Assembly (NCBI RefSeq): GCF_005239225.2
Contig: NC_133288.1
Coordinates: 16,126,169-16,190,168, forward strand
Direction: 5' to 3'
Length of the DNA stretch: 64,000 nt
Origin: Populus alba
Taxonomy: Eukaryota; Streptophyta; Magnoliopsida; Malpighiales; Salicaceae
This document shows, piece by piece, positions 20,371 to 32,800 of the stretch. The notes under the pieces are model-generated. The model was not told the DNA's origin, searched no databases, and saw only the letters and a program-made list of their open reading frames with translations. Position 1 is the first letter of the stretch. Each line of letters begins with the position of its first letter. The translations under genes were made by a program, and so were the position numbers.

Positions 20371-23089
20371 ATGGAGCTGGCCTGTGCTTCTGTGCAGGCT
20401 TCTTGCTCTCTGACTGTACCGGTTTCTTCAATCACCTCGCGACGTCGGTCTCCTTCTCTCTCCTTCTTCAGATATTCAATTTCAAACCCTATTATCTCTT
20501 CAAAACTCAATGGTAATATACAGCCACTCAATGATTTTTTTTTTTCTTATTGCTGCTATTCCAACCTTTAATTCCGGTAATTGCCACAAATTGAGTTTTT
20601 TAGTGTGAGAAATTGCTTATATTTTATGAAATTCCAGGCTGTAGTTTACCAGTTAAGTCAGTGAGGTGGCGAAAATCCTCTCTTGTTGCTGCTGTTGGGA
20701 GCACAACTACTGTATCGAGTGATTGTGAAGGAGAGAAGTTGTCATTTTCTGATTCGTCTGAACCAGCGTCTATTAATGATGACGAAAATGATGGTGTTGA
20801 TGATGGTAAAATGGCACGAGTATGCGATAAATTAATTGATGTTTTCATGGTCGACAAGCCCACTCCAAATGACTGGAGAAAGTTGCTCGCTTTTAGCAAG
20901 GAATGGAACAATTTACGGCCTCATTTCTACAAGAGGTCTCAGGAACGAGCGGATAGCGAGGATGATCCTGGGAAGAAGCATAATTTACTCAAGTTTGCAA
21001 GGAAATTGAAAGAGGTTGTTTCTTAGTATTTAATGAAGCTTGTAGTTATGTGAATTCCCTATTTTACTTGACTGGCAATGCAAGATATCTTTCTTAATTG
21101 TGTTTGTGTTTTGGTATGGATTAATTTGCTAATTTTGTTTCGATAGATTGATGAAGATATGCAAAGGCATAATGAACTTCTTGGAGTGATCAAGAAGGCA
21201 CCATCGGAGTTAAGTGAAGTTGTTGCCAAGCATCGTAAAGACTTCACAAAAGAATTTTTTGCGCATCTTTACACTGTAGCACAATCATATCATGACAATC
21301 CAAGTGAGCAAAATGGTGAGTATGTACTCTCACCTCTTTGGTGATGTATTTATTAAAAATCTATTTGTGCGAAAACTGTATTCCTAGTTGGTTGTGGTGG
21401 GGTGATCAGATTTGTCTAACTGATAGCAAGATTGGAAGTTGTATAATTATGCTACCTGTTGCCTGTTCTAGAGATTAAAAAACTGATACTGTTATATAAA
21501 CATATGCGTTTTTTTTTCTTGAAAGATTGATTCACCTCCATCCATGGCAGTGGCATGTGAGCTTGTGGTAATAGCAGTGAGATCTCAATCACCTTGTCTG
21601 CTGTAACTTGTTCGCTGAGACTTTCAGACAAGCATACTCTGTTGTCATAGCTGTGCAAGTCCATGATGGGGATAGGCTTCTATCCCTTGTTTTCTTCAAG
21701 TATAATTGGATGCTGCTTGTTGAACGTTAGCATGAATGGAAAACCTGCCATTAGGATTGAGCTGAAAATATATTTTTTTTCCCTGTTTCGTCTTGTGCAT
21801 TGGGTGACACTCAGTTGTATTTTCTCGTTTGCGAAGCCCTGGCAAAGCTTGGAAATGATTGTGTGGCTGCTGTACAAGCTTATGATAGTGCAACAGAGAA
21901 CATGGAAGCATTGAATGCTGCAGAAATAAAGCTCCAAGATATCATCAATTCTCCTTCCTTAGATGCTGCTTGCACGAAGATAGATGATTTGGCTGAAAAA
22001 AATAAACTTGATTCAGCATTGGTACTGATGATCACAAAAGCATGGTCAGCCGCCAAAGAGTCCAACATGACAAAAGATGAGGTAGAGTGATTTCTGGCCT
22101 CAAACAATTGCTTTCTTCTCCATTCAGAGATAGTGGGACAAAATCTTTATTAGAAGGGCAGTCATGTCACGCAGATGGATCACATGAAATTGTCAACCAG
22201 GAACCATTAAAAGAAGCAATAGTGTTTGTTACTGTCATGTCGTTTCCCCCTTCTAAGGGGAATGGAGGAGTGATTATTCGTTTGCTATGCCATTTTCATT
22301 CAGAATGCACAAACCAGCCCTTGGAAAAGAATTATCAGATTCATCATTTTATTTCTTTTTGTTAGATTGTTGCTCTAGCGTGGATCATCTGTTGCTCTGT
22401 ATTGCAGGTCAAGGATGTACTGTATCACCTATACAAGACAGCAGTAGGTAATCTTCAGCGGAATGTGCCCAAGGACATTAGAATACTGAAGTATCTTCTC
22501 ACAATTGAGGATCCTGAGGAGTGTTTGTGTGCCTTAAATGATGCATTTACTCAAGGAGAAGGACTTGAAGGGAAGGATGTGGACTCTCTATACACGTATG
22601 TATATGAAATTTGGTTGTTTTATGTTTATTGTGCATGAATTTATCAGCTCATTGCGAGATTGATTGACATAAGCATCCTTAGTCAAGGTTTCAAGCATTT
22701 ACTTGGCTGTTTCATGACCAAGGGAAATTGTCCAAATTGAGTACTTTTGTTAAAAATCATAAAGAAAATGATGGATACTATGGATAGGTAGGAATGCTTA
22801 GATCCTTCCTGCATGATTTTGTGATGGAAGCAGAGGTTCCCCCCCCCCCCCCCCCAAACTTCTCAATCTACACGTACAGAACATTTCCTTTAATAACTAC
22901 ATTACTTTTGAATTGCTGCTACTGTGTAGGACCCCAGAAAAGCTATACAGCTGGATAAAAGCTATGGTAGATGCTTACCATTTAAGTCAAGAAGGCACAC
23001 TCATGAGGGAGGCTAGAGATCTGATGAGTCCAAAGACCATAAAAAGGATGGAGGAACTGAAGAAGCTAGTGAAAGACCATTTCATGTGA
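20371..23089 (+). CDS. Conserved plastid protein of unknown function (At4g37920-like), six exons
   Basis: Exons by splice consensus and phase: 20371-20512, 20638-21014, 21147-21315, 21837-22081, 22408-22595 and 22930-23089. The sum is 1281 nt, 426 aa, all phases consistent and all introns GT-AG. The N-terminus (MELACASVQASCSLTVPV, many Ser and Arg, no acid) is a chloroplast transit peptide type. An acidic linker (residues about 75-95) follows, then a helical body: DKLIDVFMVDKPTPNDWRKL, LLGVIKKAPSELSEVV, YDSATENMEALNAAEIKLQD, YHLYKTAVGNLQRNVPKDIR, and the end MEELKKLVKDHFM. Length and words match the uncharacterised plant protein At4g37920, from memory. No catalytic motif is visible. It shares its promoter region with the PPR gene. 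Confidence 0.9.
22839..22856 (+). repeat. Poly-C run in intron 5
   Basis: This is a run of about 18 C in an otherwise AT-rich intron, between exons 5 and 6. G runs of this length are rare here and may be length-variable or hard to sequence. Confidence 0.8.
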
Positions 23090-23206
23090 TAAAGAGCTGA
23101 GTGGCACCTTCCGGAAGCATCAACATATTTTCCCTGGTGCGGATCCTTGAAATACCAGTAGCTGGACATGAAAGCGAACCTTGATTAGCGTTGTTGATCA
23201 CTTCTA

Positions 23207-23395
23207 GCGGTGCAAACTATGTTCTCAAAAAATTTAATTTTTTTTTTTTTGCTAAAATTTAATATGTTTTGGATCGTTTTGATGTGTTGATATCAAAAAT
23301 AATTTTTTAAAAAATAAAAAAAAAATATCATTAGGCATGTATTTTGGCATTAAAAAGTTATTTGAAAAGTAACCGCTACTACATTTACCAAACAA
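23207..23395. mobile_element. MITE-like element, family A, copy 1
   Basis: It shares with 25912-26098 a T-run, then ggatcgttttgatgtg, an AT-rich core and a right end with aaccgctactacat…ccaaacaa. It starts about 120 bp after the stop codon of the At4g37920-like gene, so it probably lies in its 3' UTR or just beyond. Confidence 0.65.
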
Positions 23396-23947
23396 TATAA
23401 ATGATTGTTGAAACACCAGTAGCTCTTAGTTTTTTTATTTTTTTTTTCATATATTTCCAAATAAAAACTATTTTAACCAGTCAAAGGCAAAACTTCCAAA
23501 GATAAATAAAAGTGAGTGCCACGTGGTTTCTGATCGAAACAGGGCCTAAACCCAAAACTTGAAGCCATTTTGTTGGCAGAAACTGAAGATAAATAAATGT
23601 AAATGTTTTTTTTTATAAAAAGAACAAAAATAAATAATAATAATAATAATAATAATAATAGAAATTGATGGAGTAGAAATTATGATCTAAGGAAGTTAAT
23701 GTTGGGAAGGATGAAATTGAATGTCAAAGTCTTTAAAATCTTTAAATGAAAGAGGGGGGGGGGGTTGTGGAGAGAATTAGCCATATTTGGCCGGCCATGC
23801 TAAGTCTTGAGAGGGAGAAGAAATTGAGTGAAAATTTATCAAGATCCATCCAAAAAAATTCACTAAAGAGATAAAATTAGTTATTAAAGTGTATTAGGAA
23901 GAGTTTGAACAAGAAAATCTTAAAAGAAAACAAAGTAATTAAATTAA
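23396..23947. other. Intergenic, with TAA microsatellite
   Basis: A perfect taa microsatellite lies at about 23634-23660 and a G-run at 23754-23764. No gene is seen. Confidence 0.6.
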
Positions 23948-24311
23948 TGATAAGTTGATATTTTTGATTTATAATTAAGTGAGTTATGTGGTAATATTAT
24001 TGATGAAGTAATTAAATTAGTGATGAGTTGATATTGTTGATTTATAATTGGATGAGTTGTGAGGTAATATTGTTGATGAAGTAATTAAATTACTGACAAG
24101 TTGATATTATTGATTGATAATTAAATGGGTTGTGTGGTAATGTTATTGATGAAGCAATTAAATTAATGATGAGTTAATATTGTTGATTTGATAATTAAAT
24201 TGGTTATGTGGTAATGTTGTTGATGAAATAATTAAATTGATGACAAGTTGAAATTATTGATATAAAATTAAATTGGTGATGTGGTAACATTATTGATGTA
24301 GTAATTTAATT
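23948..24311. repeat. Minisatellite, five units of about 73 bp
   Basis: Units start at 23948, 24022, 24095, 24168 and 24242 (74, 73, 73, 74 and about 70 bp). Each reads ga(t/c)(a/g)agttgatattgttgat, then a gagtt(a/g)tgtggtaat core and a tgatgaagtaattaaatt end. Units differ by scattered substitutions, so the array is not freshly made. No ORF crosses it. Confidence 0.9.
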
Positions 24312-24514
24312 GATAACAAAATAAATCTACATAAGTGGGCGAGGCTACATGGACCACTTAGCAGACAGGTTTAGCTAGTAGAACGCAAACACCAGGTGGG
24401 TGTTTAACACTTTGAACTTTTAAAACTTTAGATATTTAAACAATCTCTATGATAAATGAAATTTTATGCGCCATGATGATAAATTTCCCATGTTAATTTG
24501 TTTTTTGATTATCA

Positions 24515-24655
24515 ACTGGTAGACTAGTTATCATGATTTGGAATTGGTATCCTGTGAATGGGCGACTGGTAGACTAGTTATCCTAGTTTGGAACTGGTAT
24601 CCTATGAATGAGCGACTAGTAGACTAGTTATCTTGGTATCCTGTGAATGGATAGT
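24515..24655. repeat. Tandem repeat, about 49 bp, 2.8 units
   Basis: Units start at about 24516, 24565 and 24615. Each begins act(g/a)gtagactagttatc and ends ggtatcctgtgaatg. The third unit lacks about 12 bases in its middle. It lies only about 200 bp from the 73-bp array but shares no sequence with it. Confidence 0.88.
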
Positions 24656-25339
24656 TTTTAATTGGATTATTGATTTGTGACTAGTACTCTTAAAATGAGT
24701 TATAATTTTGGAAATTTTTTCGTGAGTAATTAATATATAAATACAAATTTTAATTTGTTTAATTGACCATGGTTACCTCTAAATCATTATGCAAGTTCAT
24801 CTCAATATCACGTGTCCTAGTAGCTTTAGAGATTACTCTTATTACTAGTAGATCTTTTGGTCATGTTGAGAAAAAAAGAGATATAATACTTCCTGTATAT
24901 TTTGAAGAAAATTATTTTGTTGTGTATGTATAAACTTAAATAAACTAGCTTATTTAACTTGTACTTTGTTATGTAATTATTTTCCAAGCATAATGGTGAA
25001 ATATAAGCACTTAGTTAATATCATTTGTTTAATAATATTACATAGAAGATTAAATATGATTGAAGGAGGAATATGAAATGTATAATTGTTAAAATAATTA
25101 TTTTTTTTTAATTTAGATAACATGATTATTCCTTGAACTGATATTTTAGAGAATATACGATATTTTTTATCGTGAAATGTTGGAAATGAATTTGTTTAAG
25201 ACTCATGTTGAAATTGTTAATAACTTGTGATAAACTAAATTAGAGGAAACTCTATCAAAATTTTTATTAAAAAATACATGAAATTCTAGATAAATTATGT
25301 GGAATTTTAGGGTTATTATAAGCTCCATGTAATTCATCC
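24656..25339. other. AT-rich intergenic stretch
   Basis: I see no gene, RNA or recognisable element here. Confidence 0.5.
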
Positions 25340-25560
25340 AAGAGTTCCTCTACCAAGAGAACTTATCCTTGATAATTTCTTTATTTAAATCTCGGTAATC
25401 CACACGTATTCTCCACAACCCATTCGACTTCCATACCAATAGAATTAGGAAAGAAAAATGGACTTTGATTAGGTATTATGGTTATAGATAATAATAACTC
25501 CTTAACTATCTTTTCAATCTCTAATATTTTATAATATAAGTAACAATAGGGCTAGAAATT
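25340..25560 (-). pseudogene. Ty3/gypsy RT fragment
   Basis: The minus-strand reading gives KILEIEKIVKELLLSITIIP, then NQSPFFLPNSIGM and, one frame off, WRIRVDYRDLNKEIIKDK. This is the start of a gypsy RT domain (EIEKxVxEML…IIxPSxSPFSSP…WRxCVDYRALN) with a frameshift between. Confidence 0.75.
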
Positions 25561-25911
25561 TATCAGAGAAGTTCCCTTTTTTTAGCATAATAAAATGGTT
25601 TTGGGCTTTTTCTGGTGGAAGCTTTATAGGTTTTGAAAAAAAGTTAATTAAATTCCTTAATGAGCATCTACACTAGGGTTTGGAAAATGTTCTGAAAATT
25701 GGGCTTGGGTTTCCAGGTTTTAGATATGTAAAACCAATCCTCTGGTTGCCTTTCTCAATTCTTTAAAAAGAACTAAGCAACCTCTGGAAAACTAAATTCT
25801 TTTTCATTCATTTAGGCTAGAGTGAGTCACTGTATTGATAGATTATTCCTTGTAAAGTCCTTAGATTGATTTATTGTGAAGTTCTTCCCTATTATTGCCA
25901 CAACATTTAAG

Positions 25912-26098
25912 AAGCTGTTTGGCACTGCGGTCCAAACAGCTTTTTGTAAAAATTCAATTTTTTTTTTTTTTGCTAAAATTGAGTTCTTTCTGGATCGTTT
26001 TGATGTGCTGATATTAAAAATAATTTTTAAAAAATAAAAAAATATTATTGGCATGCTTTTCGGCAAAAAAATTATTTGAAAAGCAACCGCTACCACAC
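25912..26098. mobile_element. MITE-like element, family A, copy 2
   Basis: This is the best-preserved copy: the left end is tgtttggcactgcggt, then a T-run, tggatcgttttgatgtgctg, an AT-rich core, and the right end aaccgctaccacactt. The ends are roughly inverted (gcggt versus accgc). It sits between a gypsy gag remnant and a gypsy RT remnant, so it may have inserted into that dead element. Confidence 0.68.
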
Positions 26099-26470
26099 TT
26101 CTATTAGTCTACAGCTTCTCTTAACCATTTTTAAATTTTCCTCCCGCATTTTCACCAAGCCATAAACTGCTACTAGATCAGAAGGATTGAATATTCTCAC
26201 CCCAAGCAAAATCTCTTCTTTTAGCCCTTTTAAAAAGCAGCTCAAACAATAAGCATCCGACAAACCCCTAACTCCGTTTGACAGTAACTCAAAATGGGTT
26301 TTATAACCTTGGAACTTGGCAATTGCCTTTCCTTCCACATGAAAACTAGCCAAAAACATGCCGTGATAGGTATCATTTGTGTTATAATAATTGAAGAACG
26401 GGTTTCTGACTTGAATCTAGTTGTCCCCCTATGGCTCTGCATCCCTGCGGTGATGTCTATTAATCGACGC
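26099..26470 (-). pseudogene. Ty3/gypsy gag fragment
   Basis: The frame at 26359-26099 reads LASFHVEGKAIAKFQGYKTH, then LSDAYCLSCFLKGLKEEILL and a VYGLVKMREENL end. This is the conserved gag core of gypsy elements (ASFHLEGEA…W, LSD…FISGLK.EI…V). The usual Trp residues are gone. With 25340-25560 it is one old minus-strand gypsy relic. Confidence 0.7.
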
Positions 26471-26794
26471 CAAATGAGTATCAGGTGGTGGTTCCACTAG
26501 TCTTTCCCTTTCTATTGCCCAATTCACCCATTACTAAATAGCCAAAAACCTCCTAGATTGACGACCGGACCAGACCGGACATTACCAATTATCAAGAACC
26601 GGAGACAGTGGAGGCTAGTTACCACTTGGGACCCATAATATTGTCCAGAACTTAAAAGACAACTCGACTTCTACTCAGAACACAGAATTGGTGGCCCAAA
26701 GCAAGTTCTAAGAATGTCATAACCTACCCTCTACCACTCACTCCATGGAAGGTACTGTTGCCAATGGCATATTGGGCCGACAAGTCCAGCATTC
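26471..26794. other. Probable leader side of the gypsy relic
   Basis: A GC-richer stretch (accggaccagaccgg near 26567) upstream of the gag remnant. It is too decayed to identify a primer site or LTR. Confidence 0.3.
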
Positions 26795-26912
26795 AGCATC
26801 TCTCTGTTTTGATGTGTTGATTTTAAAAAATAAAAAAAATATTATTAACATGTTTTTTTAAATGAAAAGTACTTTGAAAAGCAACAACAACCACACTCCC
26901 AAACACCCATTA
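26795..26912. mobile_element. MITE-like element, family A, truncated copy 3
   Basis: It contains ctgttttgatgtgttgat, the AT core and the right end gcaacaacaaccacactcccaaacaccc in two parts. The left third of the family is missing. Confidence 0.6.
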
Positions 26913-29409
26913 AGATAGGCATCATTTTGGTCAATTGGCTAGTGGGAGGATGGATGCTCTTTCTCGGCCTTTAGACACCAAAGATCGTAATGAAAAGGGA
27001 GCGTGGCATTTCAGGTGGGTGACAGTGATGCCCTAAATCTGGGAGGGAAATTCCCTCCTTAGTCTTTTGCTAGTACAGACTACAGAGTCTTTTGAAGTCT
27101 TGAGAGAGTGACAGTGATATTTACAAAAGATTTCGAGATTGTGATTTGTGAATGTGTGCTTGGAGTTCTTGAGAAACAACCATCACGCATCTTGCACGTG
27201 AGAATATTCCCTAAATATTTGTCACCCACTTTAGAATCTAAAGTGGCTTTGCCACTTGAGAGATGCACTTTAGACTTTCGAGGCTTAGGCAACATAAACC
27301 ACGCATAGATGGGAACAAAAACCTTTTCATTTCCCACTGGCTCCCAATCTTTGCTTCTCCTTTGCCACCGAATTTAGGCATAGATTTCCTTCGATTGAAG
27401 AAGTAGAGTGTGTGCATGGGATACCTGCAGACATGGGGAATCTATGAACAATTAACTATTAATTTTGTAGACTTTTAAAGCTATACGTCTGCATACACAT
27501 CAATCGAAGCATTGCTTTATTCATATGCATTTCTAGATTCCTAATTGATTGTTCGAAACAACTTTGATATTTGCTTGGATTCTCCTCTCAAAATAAAAAA
27601 AAAGCCAACTTAAAAAACCAAAGAGAATGCAACAAGAATTTGTTGTTTTATTCGTAAAAAAAAAAAAAAAAAAAAAAAAAACCATTGTATTCTCTCCCTT
27701 CGTCTTCTACTTTATTTTTTTTTCTTTCCAAACCAGAAGTGTTTTCTAGAGGTAAACTACTAATTTTTTATATGGAGGTTTTATTCTTGAATTTTTTTTT
27801 AACATAATTATTGTATATAATTGAGATCAAATTAAAAATAGGGTTCAATTATATTTAGAGTTAAGGCTTTGTTAGGAAATATTCACCAACATAATTACTT
27901 TAACATGGAAATTAACATATCTAAAATCAATTGTGGATGAATGAAAATTTATTCTAAAAAAACATGTTCAAACCCGAAAAATTTAATTTTACATTTAAAT
28001 ATTATAAGATTTTCAAATGGTTTATATAGTGGTGCCTTAAAAAGTATAAAATAGACTAATAAAGCACCAGAGCTTATAAAAAGAAAAGGATACAGGCAAT
28101 ATTGGTTTTGGATTAAAATTGAGGTGCGCTAGACTCGAGCTAGGATTTGGGTTAATTATAAAATATTTTTGTTTTAAAAATTATTTTTTCATCAGATGTT
28201 AATACCTTGTTTAATTTGTGTCTTGGTTAATATTTTTAAGTGCTTTTTAATGTTTGATTTAATGTCTTAAACATTTTTAACTTTAGACATTTATTAAAAA
28301 AATGCTATAATTAATTATGGCAGCCCAGGTCCCAGTCCTATATAAATAAGAGATGAGGGATTATCTAAAGACACAACAAGTTGAGCAAATCCTCCTTTTT
28401 CTATCATGTTTTTCATTTTATCTACTATCTAATTTTAGAGCTTTAGGTTCGATTGTGGTAGAAAAAAAAAATCAAATTTGTTTTTCAGTTTGTAGATTTT
28501 GATATGTAATGTGCAACCATTTTAGATGATATTGATGACTATCAGGAGGTCATTTGCATTGAGACTATTTACAACAAATGACAAGTAATTTAGCTTTCAA
28601 AACAAAGGATGTAATTTAGCCAAGGATGTAATTTAGCCTTAAAAACAAAGGATATAATATTTGACGATAATATTTTGTTAAGTTTAAAATATATTTCATA
28701 GGTTAAAATCCCCATTTCTTATTTATGCATTTTTTATATTTTCACAAATATTGCCTTTTTTTAATTAACAGTTTTTTCAAATAAAAACTAAAAGTAGTTA
28801 AATTAAATATTTACAAGAATCTCAATAGTTTAAATTAAGGAAGGAAAAAATTTATTTCTTGAGGCAAAAGTTTCATTTTCTTATTAAAATTTTAAACAAA
28901 AACTGTCTTTTTTATTAGTCGCATATTTTTTAAAATAAAAAATATATATATAATAATCTAAAAACAAAGTTTCAAATAAAAATAAAAGTAAAAATCAATT
29001 TTTCATAATTTTTATTTGATTGTATTACAAAATAAAAAAATAAAAATTAATTCAATAAAACTATATAAAAAATTAACATTAAGCATATGCTACCAACAAA
29101 ATTATTTTAAATATAACCACACAAAAATTGTAATCTTATTTGAAAAGCATGGTATAATGAGTTATTTTTTAGATAACATTAAGCTATTAATTTAAGAATA
29201 TTTTTTAAAATTAAAAACAATTAAAGTGTTTCTAGTCTAGAAAAGTGGCTTATATTAAATGTAAAGCCAAGATGAAAACATCTCGAATTTGTTTATTTTT
29301 AAAATCTTAATAACTTCATTTCCAACCTTAAGACACAATCACTCTAAAAATAAAAAAATCAAACTGAATCTAAAAAGACTTTATAAACCTTAATTTATTT
29401 TTCTAATAT
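26913..29409. other. AT-rich intergenic stretch
   Basis: There is a poly-A run at about 27655-27681, a short palindrome near 27228-27249, and a TATA-like tcctatataaataag near 28337 without a following gene. An open minus frame at 27080-27337 is not recognised. No gene is supported. Confidence 0.45.
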
Positions 29410-29860
29410 GGTTATATTAAATAACCAAGGGTCAAAATGGGTTACAACAAGATGATTCTTATATATTTTACATGTGATATGTCTCTCTAATGACATATTT
29501 TCTAAGATAAAAATTGAAAGAAATATGATGAAAATGATTCCTTATCTTTTGTCTATAAATTTCATATTGTATGTGATGTTATATACAAGACTAAATGTAT
29601 CTTATACTTTGAGTGCAACTAGTAAATACCAATTTAATCTAGGTGAAGGTCAGTGAATGATAATTAAAAACATTTTTAAGTACTTAACAAAGTTTAAGAA
29701 TGTCTTTATGGTCTATGAAAGAGATGAATTAGTAGTTTATGGTTATTTAGATGAATTAGAATGGCCTAAGGTCAAAACTAGCAGAATACGAGACTTATCT
29801 TGGAAGGCTATGATTTCCATGCTCTGTATATATTTTTTTTTTTCTTTTCCATAAATGTAT
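29410..29860 (+). pseudogene. Ty1/copia RNase H-region fragment
   Basis: Plus-strand frames give MMKMIPYLLSINFILYVMLYTRLNVSYTLS in pieces, then KYQFNLGEGQ, a stop, and NIFKYLTKFKNVFMVYERDELVVYGYLDE. This is the region between copia RT and RNase H (IPYASAVGSLMYAML, TRPDIAYAV, KRILRYLKGT, GYSDAD in the family). Stops and the changed GYxDAD motif mark it as dead. Neither LTR is seen. Confidence 0.78.
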
Positions 29861-32800
29861 AAAACAATATGGATGTTAGATTTATAATGCTATTAGAATC
29901 ACTTCATTTAGACCTCTATAGCTCAAGTCCTACATAAAACATCGATCAAAGGTCAAATCTGCTAATATTCAACACGATTGGAACATGGCCTAAATTTTAT
30001 CTTCAAATTACTCTTTTTTGAATCTTATATCCAAAAGTACATTCAAAATGTAAAATAAAAATACCAAGGTATTTTATATATAAAACATGGGTAAAATACT
30101 AAGTAAATATAGATAAAACTATCAAATAATATGGTTGCAATAATAATGTTGGTAGATACAACAAGCATGAGTCGACATTTAGTTGAAGATTATGAGTCGC
30201 ATCAAATAAAGATACTAGCTACACAACATGATAATGGTTTAATTAATATTCATTGTTTGGATTTTATTTTTATCATGATATTGTATGCATTTTTTTTTAC
30301 TATAATAGAATAATTAATTTTTAAAATTTTATGACTAAATAATTAGAAAATACATTAATACAATTTGAAAACAATCAACAACATGACTATTGAAATATAG
30401 GTGACAGTTTAGCCATTAGAATACAACCTTTAAGAGGTTACTAAAATATAACAGTTATAATATTTGAATTTTAAAAATAATTACAAATAATCAATTTAAA
30501 AAATAATAATAAGATATTTATGATTCTCTATTTTAGAAAATATGGATGTGAGAATATTGTTTTAGAGAGTTTTATAAAATGGTTTTTAGCTATTTTAGCT
30601 AAATACTACATCATTGGCATATGCTATTATGGGTCAGATCAAAATTTATTTTTGAAAGTAAAAAAAGGCTAGGCATTACTAACGTGTTTTTTAGTATAAA
30701 AAATTTTAATTGAGCGAGAGTTAATAAGATATCACTCGATCAATTTGGCGGGTCAAAGACAATCCCAGATAACCAATAAAAACAGAGTTTGACTAAAAAA
30801 AAATTTAAAACATCTTTTTTAAAAAAAAAAAAAAATTATTGTGGTGGAAACATTTTGGATCAACCAGAAGGACCGAAATAAAAAATCATTTGAGTCAACT
30901 CGAGTTAACTCGTTAAACTCATGATCTAGGTTATGAAATCAAAATAACCTCATAGAAAAAAAAAAATAAATTAATTATGAATCATAATTTTCAATCAACC
31001 TAATATTTAAGGATAAAATCAAGAAAGAAAAAAAAATAAAAAAGGACCCAAAAAAATACAAGTCAACCTAGGTTAATTTGTCAAACCCACAACCTGGATC
31101 GTTAGATAAGGATAATCTCATAAAAAAACCAAAATAAAGTATATCAATCAACTTAATCTTAAAGGTTAAAATTAAATAAAAAAAATAAAAATAACTTAAA
31201 ACAACTTGAAATTGGAATAAAACTCGAGACCCGGGTTATGAGATTGAAATAACTTTATAGAAAGCAAATCAAAATAATAATTTCTAAAAAACTCAATATT
31301 AAAAGATAAAATTAAAAAAAAACACTATTTAAATCAACAATACTTTACAAGTAAATTCACCATCTCCTTTAATTTTTATTAATTAATTTAGCTAAAAAGT
31401 GGAAAACATTTTTTTTGAATTCTCTTATTTACCTACGCCCTTGTTTAAGCATAGCTCTGTCACGTCTTCGTGGGTGTATTTGAATTTTGACATGCTAGCA
31501 GAAATGATGCTTTTATTCTAAGAAAGTTCCTATATTTTTGCATAGAGGCATGCAATAAGTATGCAACCAAAAAGATTAACAACATTAATGTTGTGTTAGT
31601 ACTCATTAAAAAGGTTGTCAGCGTGATGAGGAGCTGAAAGACGTTCCTTTGAAACAAAGGGTTTGGGATGATGTTTTTTCAATGATGAGGGTCGAAGGAA
31701 ATTCCATGTTTCTCTTCTCATTTGTTAGTTCCAATTAATTTGTATGCCCAACGGGAGATAAAAAAAAAAAAATTTGAACATGAAAAGAAAGTACAAAACA
31801 TGTATTTCTCAAGCTTAAAATCAAATTTTTTATTACTGAATTTCTTGTTTATCCTATTAAAAACATGATATTTAATTGGAATCGTTAATTTTTTTTTAAA
31901 TCATACTTGTTAAAGAAAACTAAAAAATTATATATTGAAATAGCATATCCATATTTTGCATAAAATTAAAAGTTTAAAAAATTATAAATACGATAAAATC
32001 ATGTTCAAAATCTATTAAAGAATTTAATAACAAAAAAATGATTTTAATAAAATTTGAATGAGCAATTTAAAATTATTATTATTGTCATTTCTAATGCATG
32101 ATAAGTTTAAAAATAAATTGTTAAAAATACAACTAAAAAATTATAATATCATTTAAGAATTATGTCAAAATTGAAAAGTAAATGAACTAATAAGTTTATT
32201 TTTTAGAGTGTAAAAAAAAAGGTACGAAAAAAGAAACAAAAAAAAGGGTTGTTTGGATCAGTATTTTGGGCTTACCAGTATAGGTTTTAGAGCAATTTTA
32301 TAAGTGATCAATTTAGTTCACAAAAGATAAATTCATTAGGGTTATTTTCTAAGAGTTAAACTCTTTGTAAGCTTAAAATTCTAGTCATTGAATAATATCA
32401 TTTTGGATTTTCAGCTTGTGTGTTAGAGTGATTATTGTATTCTTTAATTTTTGAAAGAACTAAACCGACTTATCAAAGATTAACTGGTTTCGTGACATTA
32501 TTTGATTTAATTTCAATAATGATGGTACCTTAATATAAGTTTTCATGATGTCACACTCCTATCAGACTTTAATCTTGATTGTGGGTTGCGTGATCACGAA
32601 ATTCACATCAACCTTTTTGATGGCTGAAATTTAGAAAAGAAAACAACGTGTTATGTACTTTATTAAAAAAAAATGTCATCGTCCCTTTGCGCAAAAGACA
32701 AAAGTTAGGCATACGAGGCATATATTTTTGGTCTAGGTAGATAACCCTTTTTCTAAGATTTCTTTTCCAAGATTGTTTTTATTTTTTTTTATTGCATTGC

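Noticed and set aside
27080..27337. Minus 85-codon open frame
   Set aside because: No ATG at the start, no motif, and it crosses a palindrome near 27228; looks like chance.
28330..28380. TATA-like box and possible promoter
   Set aside because: No gene or LTR border follows; AT-rich sequence makes such words frequent.
30131..30313. Possible continuation of the copia fragment (RNase H tail)
   Set aside because: The translation does not match any copia word; only 29410-29860 is supported.
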